DNA of 39,007 nucleotides, taken from positions 1 through 39,007 of the forward strand of contig CAZXLQ010000008.1 in assembly GCA_964641945.1 (NCBI GenBank), in the 5' to 3' direction. The DNA comes from JADIYM01 sp964641945 (GTDB lineage: Bacteria; Acidobacteriota; Blastocatellia; UBA7656; JADIYM01). Position numbers and translations under genes: made by a program. Below, in pieces: positions 8,232 through 16,104 of the stretch; the stretch's first letter is position 1; each line of letters starts with the position of its first letter. Under the pieces are notes generated by a model. That model did no database searches, was not told where the DNA came from, and saw nothing but the letters and a program-made list of their open reading frames with translations.

Positions 8232-8804
8232 ATGGCGGATACCGGAGCACTCAGTCTGGCGCTAGGGGCCTACCCGGAAACGGACTTCTGTGGCAGGGGC
8301 CGCATCCAGGTCGTCCGACACGGCCGCTACCATCCGGTTCACCTCTTTCAGTTCGGTGGCGAGCCCATCGCCGAGTTGCGGTGGCAAGGTCCGCGACGCG
8401 TCGGCTATTCGGTGACGGACTCCGACATCCAGTACGACATGAAGGTTGGGCACATGCAGCGGAAGATCCGTGCCGTCGATCACGACGGTCGCGGGTCCCG
8501 GATCGCCGTGCGGTCGAATCGGAACTACGTTCGAAGGCGGATGTACATTCAGATGGGCAACGGCGACAACTTTCTCGTGTCGAGGTCCGAAACCGAAAGA
8601 TGGGGAGGGAATCGACTGAGTGTCCGCAAGCAGCATTACGTGAACAGCCTGCTGGTCTTTCACTTCGATCCGAGTGAGCCGGCTGCACCGATCCTCGTCG
8701 ACGTCGAACGGCTGATGAAGTGGGAGATCAGCCACTTCCACATGCTCCTGGCGCTCGTTACGGCGAGAATCACCCTCGAGCATCGCTGGACCGCCACTCG
8801 ATAA
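8232..8804 (+). CDS. conserved hypothetical protein (190 aa)
   Basis: Starts at the ATG at 8232 (MADTGALSLALGAYPETDFC) with AAGGGAG about 12 nt upstream; the frame is open to a TTG at 8196. The product is rich in beta-strand pattern with Arg/Gly turns (CGRGRIQVVRHGRYHPVHLF, AELRWQGPRRVGYSV, MYIQMGNGDNFLVSRSE) and ends with a more helical segment (MKWEISHFHMLLALVTARIT). There is no signal peptide. I do not recognise the family. It follows the ThiF-like gene by 48 nt and is convergent with the cysteine-cluster gene. Confidence 0.75.
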   Translation: MADTGALSLALGAYPETDFCGRGRIQVVRHGRYHPVHLFQFGGEPIAELRWQGPRRVGYSVTDSDIQYDMKVGHMQRKIRAVDHDGRGSRIAVRSNRNYVRRRMYIQMGNGDNFLVSRSETERWGGNRLSVRKQHYVNSLLVFHFDPSEPAAPILVDVERLMKWEISHFHMLLALVTARITLEHRWTATR

Positions 8805-8840
8805 CAGGCGAAAAGAGACCCGGCCCGTTGCGAACCAACC

Positions 8841-9422
8841 TCAGTCGGCGCCGGCGCTCTCGATCGCGACCCGACGGAGTCGAGCCAGTCGAGTCATCCA
8901 GACTGGAATCGTGCGGTAACCCCATTGCGACTCGTCGGCGCCGTAGACCTCGCGATTGAGCTCCGCCACGGAGCGTTCGACGTCGATGCGGGATGCCTCG
9001 TCCGGAAGATGCTCGGGGGCCTCGTAACACCCGTGGTGAATGCATGGCGCAGGCTTGGCCTCGAAGTGGACGAGACACCCGGTCCCGGGCTCGAAGAGCG
9101 GGCACGCATAGGTCGTCGCGAAGGTATCGGTCGCACTCTCGAGTCCCAGTGACTGAACGGTCCCTGCTGCACGTTCGAGGATGCGGTCGCGGTCGCTGGC
9201 CGAGAAGCGGCTGGAGTCGCCGAGCACCCGCAGGATCGCCTCGCCTTCGAGGCGCGTGATGTTCACGTTGACGAACTCGGCGTCGGCGCAACAAGGCGTC
9301 TGGCAAGTGCCGCAGTCTATCGCCCGGAAACCGAACTGCGAGTCTACATATTCCCGGAACGCGAATTTGAGGTCGCGCAGGCGGACGAGCGCACGTTCGC
9401 GCGAAAGTTTCCAACGGTTCAC
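8841..9422 (-). CDS. YkgJ-like cysteine-cluster protein
   Basis: A 193-residue protein with cysteines grouped in CGTCQTPCC near the N-terminus and then CPLFEPGTGCLVHFEAKPAPC, C in GCYE, a spacing typical of the YkgJ/UPF0153 family of zinc- or iron-binding cysteine clusters. Function in the family is not established. I chose the GTG at 9420-9422 (MNRWKLSRERALVRLRDLK) because similarity-like sequence begins there; an ATG at 9498-9500 would add 26 residues rich in Arg/Ala/Pro that look non-coding. It is downstream of, and on the same strand as, the riboswitch-preceded gene, separated by 111 nt. Confidence 0.75.
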   Translation of the reverse strand: MNRWKLSRERALVRLRDLKFAFREYVDSQFGFRAIDCGTCQTPCCADAEFVNVNITRLEGEAILRVLGDSSRFSASDRDRILERAAGTVQSLGLESATDTFATTYACPLFEPGTGCLVHFEAKPAPCIHHGCYEAPEHLPDEASRIDVERSVAELNREVYGADESQWGYRTIPVWMTRLARLRRVAIESAGAD

Positions 9423-9533
9423 GGCGTGGAGTCTACGGGGGCACGCCGCCTCCGGCAACGAGCGGGCGACCGTTGCGCACGGTCCGGTCCGTAAGGGCAA
9501 TTCCCACGCCCGCGGTGGTTGCCCCTCGAGCCG

Positions 9534-10919
9534 CTACGAAGGCGGAGGACGGAACCTGGTCTTTTCACCGGGTGCCAGAGGAGGAGGCGGGATCGCAACG
9601 GATGGAATTCCGCCGGCCACTGGCGCGGCGACCGGCATCGGATTGACCGGGACCGCGAGTGCAGCCGATGCCGGCAGTCCCGCCTGAATCGTCAACCGCG
9701 CCGATGATCCGGCCGAGACCGCGGATGGCAGGGCACCACGGCCGGAGCCGCGGCGCGTGCGGGTCGGCGCACCTGCAGGGACGGGCGGGACGGTAGCCTC
9801 GTCCAGACGTGTAGTGGACTCGGCAGTCGGGGGTCCGGTCGGAGCGTCGGGCCCGAACTCAGGCCCGAGATCGGCGACCGACGAATCGACGTCGGAAGCC
9901 GGGGGCGGTGGAGAGCCCTGCCTCGATGCGGGCTCGTCTGCCGCTGCGCCCGGCGCGACGCCTTCGGATTCGGCATCCGCGAGCTGAACGTCGTCCGAGG
10001 TCGCGGTGAATCGGCGGAATTCTCCGTAAGCGAACGTCAGGCGATATTTCACCGACGACGTGACGGCATCGCCCTGTCGGGAGAAGTATCCGAACGACGA
10101 AAATACGATGCGGCGAGGCAGCAGGAGGTCGAAGCGCGACGGCTCGTAACGGAATTCGAGCCGTTGCACCACGACGGGCGAGTTGCTGCCTGCAGGTAGA
10201 ACCGTCACCTCGCGCACCTCGCGGACCAGTCGGGACGTCAACGGATCGATCCACAACCAACCGCGAAAGAGGGGCTCACCCGCACGTAGATCCGATGGCA
10301 GCGAGAGACGGAATCCGAAACGCGAGTTCGGCGCCACCTGCTGATACGAGAGGATGACGGTATCGCGACCGTCAATCGATTCGACTCCGGACTCCTGAAA
10401 ACTGAACAACGCGCGCGCCCACGGTTGAAGCGGCAGTCCCTGACTCATAGTGAGTCCGCTGACGGTGTAATCGAGGTCGTAGCGGGAACCTTCCGCGTTG
10501 ATCCGCTTCAGCTCGTCCCGTACCGATTTCAGACGGCTCTGTTTCGAGAACAATTCCTGGACACGCTGCTCGCGACCGGCGATGGGCGCTGCGTCCACGG
10601 ACTTGACGTCCCGGTATTCCGCGATCGAGCCATTATCGAGAAGCGACTTGTAAACGATGAGGTCCGAAACGATGATCCGTCGCTTTGAAACCTCGCCGCC
10701 TTCGCGAAAGACCTCGACCGTTTTCAACTCCTCGGCGGTGAGGTCCTTGAAGAACGAGAAGTACTCCGAGGCTCGAGCGCTGGCGTTGTCGACGAACGCG
10801 GCGAGTCGCATATCCTGAAATGACGGATTGGGCTGCTGTCCGACCGAAGCTCTCGGCGCGAGAACAGCGAACAGGGCAATCACGATCACCGCCTGGAGCT
10901 GTGAATGAAAGCGTCTCAT
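9534..10919 (-). CDS. secreted protein of unknown function with Pro-rich tail (riboswitch-controlled)
   Basis: A 461-residue protein. Residues 1-27 form a signal peptide (MRRFHSQLQAVIVIALFAVL, cleavage around ASVGQQ). Residues 30-130 are mostly helical and charged; residues 140-300 have a beta-rich pattern reminiscent of outer-membrane lipoprotein-sorting/LolA-like sheets (GWLWIDPLTSRLVREVREV, VVVQRLEFRYEPS, RRIVFSSFGYFSRQG), typical of exported proteins in Acidobacteria. Residues 310-461 are a low-complexity Pro/Ala/Gly tail ending KTRFRPPPS. The function is unknown. The open frame extends to 11183, but that part lies inside terminator hairpins, so the ATG at 10917-10919 is preferred. The roughly 390-nt leader carries the cyclic-dinucleotide riboswitch. 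Confidence 0.82.
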   Translation of the reverse strand: MRRFHSQLQAVIVIALFAVLAPRASVGQQPNPSFQDMRLAAFVDNASARASEYFSFFKDLTAEELKTVEVFREGGEVSKRRIIVSDLIVYKSLLDNGSIAEYRDVKSVDAAPIAGREQRVQELFSKQSRLKSVRDELKRINAEGSRYDLDYTVSGLTMSQGLPLQPWARALFSFQESGVESIDGRDTVILSYQQVAPNSRFGFRLSLPSDLRAGEPLFRGWLWIDPLTSRLVREVREVTVLPAGSNSPVVVQRLEFRYEPSRFDLLLPRRIVFSSFGYFSRQGDAVTSSVKYRLTFAYGEFRRFTATSDDVQLADAESEGVAPGAAADEPASRQGSPPPPASDVDSSVADLGPEFGPDAPTGPPTAESTTRLDEATVPPVPAGAPTRTRRGSGRGALPSAVSAGSSARLTIQAGLPASAALAVPVNPMPVAAPVAGGIPSVAIPPPPLAPGEKTRFRPPPS

Positions 10920-10990
10920 CGTGCTCACGACCGATGCGTCGATTTCATCACACTCGCATTGAAGCGGACCATGTGAAAAGAGAAGTCGGC

Positions 10991-11030
10991 AGAAAAGATG
11001 AAGGGCCGCCGGATGGCCATCCGGCGGCCC
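10991..11030 (-). terminator. intrinsic terminator 2 in riboswitch leader
   Basis: A perfect 28-bp palindrome (11003-11030, arm GGGCCGCCGGATGG) is followed on the minus strand by the U-rich run TTCATCTTTTC. It lies 72 nt upstream of the start codon at 10919, after the second aptamer-like element. Its 5' arm overlaps the ACGGGGCCGCC segment that aligns with the 3' conserved GCCGGGTCGCC of the first aptamer, suggesting ligand-dependent competition. Confidence 0.75.
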
Positions 11031-11136
11031 CGTGAGCTTGGAGTAAAGAAGATCGAGCCCCCATTCGGTCTTCCTGCCCCAGCCCCACATCGATCGCGGA
11101 CGCTCCTGAGAGCGCCCGCGAATCTCCTGCTCGAGC
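11031..11136 (-). ncRNA. second, diverged GEMM-like aptamer element
   Basis: On the minus strand this element follows terminator 1. It has a strong 11-bp hairpin with a UCAG loop (11095-11120), then TGTGGGGCTGGGGC, then a hairpin (11048-11073) with loop ATGGGGGC. The first aptamer has the same order: stem-loop, CTGCGGGGCTCAGGCC, hairpin with loop ACGGGGGC, and a CGGGnCGCC 3' strand. The sequence CGAAYGGGGGCTCGAT is shared with one variable base. The GEMM P1 signature (GCAAAC, GGACGCA) is absent, so it is either a decayed duplicate or an aptamer with altered specificity. Confidence 0.5.
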
Positions 11137-11160
11137 CTCGAGGAGACCGGAGTCCACAGA

Positions 11161-11214
11161 AAAACGAAAAAGGCCGCCAGCATGGTCCAGCTTTGGCTGG
11201 ACCCTCTGGCGACC
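11161..11214 (-). terminator. intrinsic terminator 1 (riboswitch expression platform)
   Basis: On the minus strand GGTCGCCAG (11206-11214) pairs with CTGGCGGCC (11172-11180). An internal GGTCCAGC/GCTGGACC hairpin (11184-11203) sits in between, and the tract TTTTTCGTTTT follows. The 5' arm shares bases with the conserved GCCGGGTCGCC 3' strand of the aptamer, so aptamer folding and terminator formation are likely mutually exclusive. Confidence 0.8.
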
Positions 11215-11312
11215 CGGCTGGCTAACCAATCCCAATCGAGCCCCCGTTCGATTAAGACTGGCCTGAGCCCCGCAGTTCTGCGTCCTCCGGTTTCCCGAAG
11301 TTTGCTCTGAGC
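11208..11312 (-). ncRNA. GEMM-I (cyclic di-GMP-I/cGAMP class) riboswitch aptamer
   Basis: The minus strand carries the GEMM-I core: CAGAGCAAAC (11300-11309), a stem closed by a GAAA tetraloop (TTCGG GAAA CCGGA, 11286-11299), GGACGCA (11279-11285), CTGCGGGGCTCAGGCC, a 14-bp second hairpin (11226-11261, all pairs canonical or GU), and the 3' conserved GCCGGGTCGCC (11208-11218). The base equivalent to Vc2 G20 is A (11306), while the equivalents of A18 and A47 are kept. G20A is the known mark of 3',3'-cGAMP-responsive GEMM-I variants (Geobacter). Directly upstream is TTGACAATCAAGTTTATTCT, but no well-spaced -10/-35 pair is clear. The controlled gene is the secreted protein at 9534-10919. Confidence 0.8.
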
Positions 11313-11319
11313 AGAAGAA

Positions 11320-11685
11320 TAAACTTGATTGTCAACTGTTGCCGCGACCGAATCCCCTGAAGGTGACCGGCGTCACCGCGACGACGATGTTTATACGAAG
11401 TCCTGCGACCCCTGTCAACCCCCCATGCCGAAAAAAACTGAAAAATATGCGCCAGGCGTACCTGTAAATGCAGAGAACAGTGAATATGAGGCGATTGTCC
11501 TCATTCTCCGCAGCCCATTCTTCCCATGTGGCATATCGCCGCACGCCGAGCAGGCCGTCGCCTTGTTCAGGAATGTGAACTGCCAGACTTCTCTGAGACC
11601 CGCGCCCCGTTTGTCGCGAGCTGAATCGTAATCGGCGTGCGGGGTGAGTTCATCGATTCGATGGCGTGAGATACTCGAGATCGAT
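11320..11685. other. intergenic region between riboswitch and ATL gene
   Basis: About 365 nt separate the divergent riboswitch leader (minus) from the ATL gene (plus). The stretch is locally more AT-rich (around 11425-11470). Short open frames occur on both strands but none has a plausible start, codon pattern or recognisable motif. The promoters of both flanking transcripts presumably lie here; I cannot place them with confidence. Confidence 0.5.
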
Positions 11686-12054
11686 ATGGTCAGGACCAAA
11701 ACTCCAAACTCTTTCGAGCTCGTCTACCGAATCGTTGAGCGGATTCCGCGCGGTCGTGTAGCGACGTACGGACAGATCTCGCGATTGCTCGACGGTCGCC
11801 TGAGCCCGATTTTCGTCGGCTGGGCGCTGCATGCAGTGCCCGACTCGAGAACCCCAGTTCCCTGGCACCGGGTCGTGAACGCGAAGGGTGGAATAAGCAC
11901 TCGGCGCGTGATCGGGTATGCGCCGAACCTCCAGCGCGAGCTTCTCGAAGCCGAGGGTGTAGGGTTCGGTGACGATGATTGTGTCGATCTCGAGGCGCAT
12001 CGGTGGACGCCCGATGAGCCCCTTATCTCGGTCACAGGGCTCGAGACACCTTGA
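11686..12054 (+). CDS. alkyltransferase-like (ATL) DNA-repair protein
   Basis: A 122-residue protein with the MGMT/Ogt C-terminal domain: RIPRGRVATYGQISRLL (helix-turn-helix DNA-binding and arginine finger region), VGWALHAVP and PVPWHRVVN. In MGMT the last motif is PCHRV with the methyl-acceptor cysteine; here Trp replaces Cys, as in alkyltransferase-like proteins. ATL proteins bind O6-alkylguanine without repairing it and hand the lesion to nucleotide excision repair. The start at the ATG at 11686 gives MVRTKTPNSFELVYRIVERI, the usual short N-terminus. It stands alone between the riboswitch region and the TonB receptor gene. Confidence 0.92.
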   Translation: MVRTKTPNSFELVYRIVERIPRGRVATYGQISRLLDGRLSPIFVGWALHAVPDSRTPVPWHRVVNAKGGISTRRVIGYAPNLQRELLEAEGVGFGDDDCVDLEAHRWTPDEPLISVTGLETP

Positions 12055-12189
12055 ATACATCCAAATTTTTGTAAAGGACTTCCAGAATCTCGGATTGCTA
12101 GCTTAATCCAGTCCTCGGCCGATCGACTTCACCCGCCAGAATATCACTGTTTTCAATAAGTTACTGTAGCTCGCCCTCGAAAGCTCCAA

Positions 12190-12205
12190 TGGAACGGCTC
12201 TTGCA
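12190..12205 (+). promoter_or_regulatory. sigma-54 (RpoN) promoter of the TonB receptor gene
   Basis: TGGAACGGCTCTTGCA matches the -24/-12 consensus TGGCACG-N4-TTGCA with a single difference, and GG to GC spacing is exactly 10 nt. It lies 98 nt upstream of the receptor's ATG in the same orientation, predicting a start near 12216-12218 and an untranslated leader of roughly 87 nt. Confidence 0.7.
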
Positions 12206-12303
12206 CCACCGAGAGGCTCCACCCTAGAGAGATTTGCTGCGCGACGCGCTCGGGCGCCGAGACACGGCAACTACCTATTTCAACACTTGCACGAGGAGAG
12301 GCT

Positions 12304-15300
12304 ATGAAGTTCAGACACGCGGGACGAGCGTCATTTATGCTCGGCCTACTGCTTTGTATGACATTCATGCCGTTGCAGGGCCTCGCGTTTGCTCAGAGCA
12401 CGAACGGCAGTCTTGCCGTCACAGTGAAGGATTCCACCGGGGCGCTGGTCCCCGGTGCGACGATTCGCGTCGTGAACGAGGGAACGCAGGCCGAAGACAG
12501 CGGCATTACCGAGGATAGTGGTGTCTTCCAGATCGGCCAGCTTGCGGTGGCAAGCTATACCGTGACGGTCGAAGCGCAGGGCTTCAAGACGAGCATCACG
12601 CAAGGCGTCAAGGTCGACATCGGTCAGGAGTACGGACTCACCGTGACGCTCGAACCTGGCGGCATCGGCGAGTCGGTCACGGTCACGGCGGGCGAGGAGC
12701 TCGTCAAGTCGACGACCACCGACCTCACGACGACCGTCAACCAGAAGCAGGTCCAGGACCTCCCGCTCGACGGACGCAATCCGCTGAGCCTCGTGAACCT
12801 GCAGGCTGGCGTCAACTTCAACGGCCGATCGAACACCTCGATCAACGGCCAGCGCGTCTCGTCGGTCGAAGCGACGCAGGACGGCATCAACATCCAGGAC
12901 AACTTCATCCGCGCAGGCGGTTTTGAAGTCACCACGACCCGCACCACCGTCTCGCAGGTCGCCGAGTTCTCGGTGACGACCTCGAACGCCACGGTCGACG
13001 CGGCGGGTTCGTCGCAGGTTCGACTCGTGACTCCGTCGGGCACGAGCGAACTGCACGGAACGATCTTCGAATACCACCGGAACGACGTTTTCGGTGCGAA
13101 CGACTTCTTCAACAACAACGCAGAGCCGGCCATCGAAAAGCCGCAGTACATCCGGAACCAGTTCGGCTTCACGCTGGGCGGACCGGTTTACATTCCGAAG
13201 GTGCTCGAGCAGAAGGACAAGCTCTTCTTCTTCGGCTCCTACGAGGGCCAGCGGCAGCGTCGGGCATTCCCGGTTGACACGGTGGTGCTGACGCCCAGCG
13301 CGCGCGCCGGCGTGTTCACATACGTCGACAACAGCGGCCGGACCCGTTCGGAGGATATCCTCGATCTCGGCGGCTTCAGCGCTGACCCCATCACGGCGAA
13401 CCTCCTCACCCTCGTCCCGACCGGCATCAACAACGATGCGTTCGGCGACGGCATCAACACCGGCGGCTTCTCTTTCAACAAGACGCAGAAGTTCGACCGC
13501 AACCAGGGTGGGGCAAGGCTCGACTATATCCCCACCGAGAAGCACAAGTTCCAGTTCATCTACAACTACACGGGTGAGAAGCTCGACCGTCTGGACATCG
13601 ACGGTTCGTTCCGTGTGGATCCGGGCGCCGAGCAGTCGGTTTCGAACCACTTCGGCGTCGTGGCGTGGAACTACACCATCACCGACAACCTCGTGAACGA
13701 AGTCCGAGTCGGCACCAACAACTCGACGGTTCCGTTCTTCCTTTCGGAAGACCGGGGCGTGCCGTACATCATCGGCATTCCGCTGATCACGAGCCCGTTC
13801 CTCGATCCGGCGCAGGTGTCGCCCCAGGGTCGTCGGACGATCACTTCCTCGCTTATCGACAGCGCTTCGCTTTCGTGGGGCAATCACCTGTTCCGCTTCG
13901 GCGGCCAGATTGACGACATCCGCGTCCGCTCCTACAGCTCGTTCGGCCGGCTCGCGACCCTCAACCTCGGGTTCAGCTCCGGCGCGCCGTCGGGTGCGCG
14001 GCTTGCAGCCGGCGATTTCGAAGGCGGCATCGACACTGCGCAGCTGGGCACGGCCAACGCGCTGCTCGCGCTGCTCGGTGGCGTCATCGCCAGCGGCAAT
14101 CGAACCTTCGAGGCAACCTCGCAGACCTCCGGATTCGTGCCGGAAGCGCTCCAGATTCGAAACTTCCTCGTGAAGCGCTATTCGATGTACGTGTCGGATT
14201 CGTGGCGCCTTCATCCGCGCGTGACGCTCAACGCAGGTGTGCGCTGGGACTACACCACGCCGCTTCGCGAGCGCAACAATCTCTCCCTGCTTCCAGTCAA
14301 TCCCGACGGCAGGCCTGGTCGCGATGTCGTCCTTGATCCGGACGGCACGGTCGACTTCGTCAACGGGTTCTATTTCGACCCTGACAAGAACAACTTCGCG
14401 CCGAACATCGGCGTTGCGTGGGACATCTTCGGCGATGGCCGCACGGCGCTTCGTGCCGGTTACTCGATGGCGTTCATCAATGACGAGGCAATTCGTTCGT
14501 TCGACAATGCCTCCGTCGCCAACGATGGACTCTCGACGGCGGTCAGCCGCACGGCCCTGTTCGGCACCCTCAGCGGTGGTACCTTCAACGGTGCCGGGAC
14601 TCCCAGTTCCATCGACTTGATCTCGACGGTCTTCCTGCCGGGCGATTTCAAGGTGCCGCGCAGCTATGCGGACAACTTCGCACTGAACGCGGGGGCCGCG
14701 GCCTTCACGGTCGATCCGAACTTCCAGTCGCCGTTCTATCACCAGTGGAGCGTCGGCATCGAGCGTGAAGTTGGCTGGGACACGGCAGTTTCTCTGCGTT
14801 ACGTCGGCAACCGCAGCGACAACCTCGCCCGCGGTATCGACTACAACCAGGTCGACGTGATCTCGCAGGGCTTCGCCGACGATGTCGCGCGCGCCCGCAG
14901 CAACGGGTTCCTCGCGCAGGCCCGCACGGGAACGTTCGATCCGCGTTACAACCCGAACATCCCCGGCAGTCAGCAGCTGACGGTCTTCCCGCTCCTCGCG
15001 AGCGGAGGACTGCTCACGAACGGCACGATCCAGGGTCTCATCCAGACCCAGGAAGCCGGTACGCTGGCGCAGATCTACGTCACGAATCGCCTGAACGGCT
15101 CCGTGCAGTTCACCAAGAACCCGAACATCTTCGTTGCGGACGTGATCGAGAACGTCGGCACGTCCGACTACCACTCGTTCCAGGCTGAGGTCCGCCGTCG
15201 CTTCACGAACGGTCTCGGTTTCCAGGCCAACTACACCTGGGCGAAGGTGCTCACGAACGCTTCGGGTCTCGGCCAGACGAAGTTCGAGCCGCCTCTCGAC

Positions 15301-15996
15301 ATCAACAACCCGAACCAGACGCGCACCCGCGCCGAATACGACATCCCGCACGCTTTCAAGGCAAACATCATTTATGAATTGCCGATCGGCGACGGGAAGA
15401 AGTACTGGGATCTCGAGAACGACATCGCAAATGGGTTCGTCACCGGTTGGCAGGTCTCGTCGATCTTCAACTGGCAGTCGGGCTCCCCGTTCAGCATCCT
15501 TTCGTCACGTGGCACGTTCAACCGTGTCGGTCGATCGGGACTCAACGGCGCCGATACGACGCTCACGAGCGAGCAGATCAAGGACCTCTTCGGCATCTTC
15601 CATACGCCGAACGGGATCTACTACATCAATCCGTCGGTCATCAATCCGGGCGTCGTCAACGGAACCCAGCTCACGGGTCCCGCGGGCACGAACGCTGATG
15701 GCAGCGCGCCGTTTGCCGGCCAGGTGTTCTTCAATCCGGCCGCCGGCAGGATCGGAAGCCTTCAGGCCTTCCAGTTCAATGGTCCTTCGGTCTTCACGTG
15801 GGACTTTGGCGTCATCAAGCGCACGGCCATCACCGAGACCGTCAACATCGAGTTCCGGGCCGAGTTCTTCAACATTCTGAATCACCCGATCTTCTTCGTG
15901 GGGAATCAGAACATCAACAGCACGAACTTCGGTCAGATCAATACGACGTTCACGGATCCCCGCGTCATCCAGCTCGCTCTGAAACTCAACTTCTAG
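12304..15996 (+). CDS. TonB-dependent receptor with carboxypeptidase-regulatory-like domain (Oar-like)
   Basis: A 1230-residue outer-membrane protein. Residues 1-31 are a signal peptide (ending LAFAQS). Residues 33-115 form a CarboxypepD_reg-like beta-sandwich (GSLAVTVKDSTGALVPGATI). A plug domain follows (LPLDGRNPLSLVNLQAGV, SINGQRVSSVEATQDGINIQ), then a long beta-barrel with many aromatic-alternating strands, ending in LALKLNF with the C-terminal Phe needed for barrel insertion. This architecture is very common in Acidobacteria and resembles myxococcal Oar; substrates may be oligosaccharides or peptides but cannot be read here. The ATG has a GAGGAGAGG ribosome binding site. A sigma-54 promoter lies upstream and an intrinsic terminator downstream, so it is probably monocistronic. 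Confidence 0.95.
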   Translation: MKFRHAGRASFMLGLLLCMTFMPLQGLAFAQSTNGSLAVTVKDSTGALVPGATIRVVNEGTQAEDSGITEDSGVFQIGQLAVASYTVTVEAQGFKTSITQGVKVDIGQEYGLTVTLEPGGIGESVTVTAGEELVKSTTTDLTTTVNQKQVQDLPLDGRNPLSLVNLQAGVNFNGRSNTSINGQRVSSVEATQDGINIQDNFIRAGGFEVTTTRTTVSQVAEFSVTTSNATVDAAGSSQVRLVTPSGTSELHGTIFEYHRNDVFGANDFFNNNAEPAIEKPQYIRNQFGFTLGGPVYIPKVLEQKDKLFFFGSYEGQRQRRAFPVDTVVLTPSARAGVFTYVDNSGRTRSEDILDLGGFSADPITANLLTLVPTGINNDAFGDGINTGGFSFNKTQKFDRNQGGARLDYIPTEKHKFQFIYNYTGEKLDRLDIDGSFRVDPGAEQSVSNHFGVVAWNYTITDNLVNEVRVGTNNSTVPFFLSEDRGVPYIIGIPLITSPFLDPAQVSPQGRRTITSSLIDSASLSWGNHLFRFGGQIDDIRVRSYSSFGRLATLNLGFSSGAPSGARLAAGDFEGGIDTAQLGTANALLALLGGVIASGNRTFEATSQTSGFVPEALQIRNFLVKRYSMYVSDSWRLHPRVTLNAGVRWDYTTPLRERNNLSLLPVNPDGRPGRDVVLDPDGTVDFVNGFYFDPDKNNFAPNIGVAWDIFGDGRTALRAGYSMAFINDEAIRSFDNASVANDGLSTAVSRTALFGTLSGGTFNGAGTPSSIDLISTVFLPGDFKVPRSYADNFALNAGAAAFTVDPNFQSPFYHQWSVGIEREVGWDTAVSLRYVGNRSDNLARGIDYNQVDVISQGFADDVARARSNGFLAQARTGTFDPRYNPNIPGSQQLTVFPLLASGGLLTNGTIQGLIQTQEAGTLAQIYVTNRLNGSVQFTKNPNIFVADVIENVGTSDYHSFQAEVRRRFTNGLGFQANYTWAKVLTNASGLGQTKFEPPLDINNPNQTRTRAEYDIPHAFKANIIYELPIGDGKKYWDLENDIANGFVTGWQVSSIFNWQSGSPFSILSSRGTFNRVGRSGLNGADTTLTSEQIKDLFGIFHTPNGIYYINPSVINPGVVNGTQLTGPAGTNADGSAPFAGQVFFNPAAGRIGSLQAFQFNGPSVFTWDFGVIKRTAITETVNIEFRAEFFNILNHPIFFVGNQNINSTNFGQINTTFTDPRVIQLALKLNF

Positions 15997-16020
15997 AGCG
16001 CGACGGCTGATGCCGGTCAT

Positions 16021-16069
16021 CGCAGCGAGCCCGCCGGTCACCACGATCGGCGGGCTCGTCGCTTTTTCG
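16021..16069 (+). terminator. intrinsic terminator after TonB receptor
   Basis: CGAGCCCGCCG (16026-16036) and CGGCGGGCTCG (16048-16058) form an 11-bp perfect GC stem, extended by a few further pairs, followed by GCTTTTTCG. It begins 25 nt after the receptor's stop codon. Confidence 0.85.
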
Positions 16070-16104
16070 TTGTGTCGGTCGCGGTCGCGGTGTAGACACT
16101 CGGC

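Noticed and set aside
10920..11183. N-terminal extension of the secreted protein into the leader
   Set aside because: The extension would translate both terminator hairpins and the second aptamer-like element, and a clear signal peptide starts at the ATG at 10919.
11415..11699. Short open frames in the gap before the ATL gene
   Set aside because: No ribosome binding site, domain or plausible codon pattern on either strand, and frames overlap the likely promoter region.
12346..15351. A 1001-codon open frame antisense to the TonB receptor
   Set aside because: Its product is an Arg/Val/Glu-rich sequence without domains, as expected from the reverse complement of GC-rich codons in a real gene. 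The plus-strand receptor explains the region fully.
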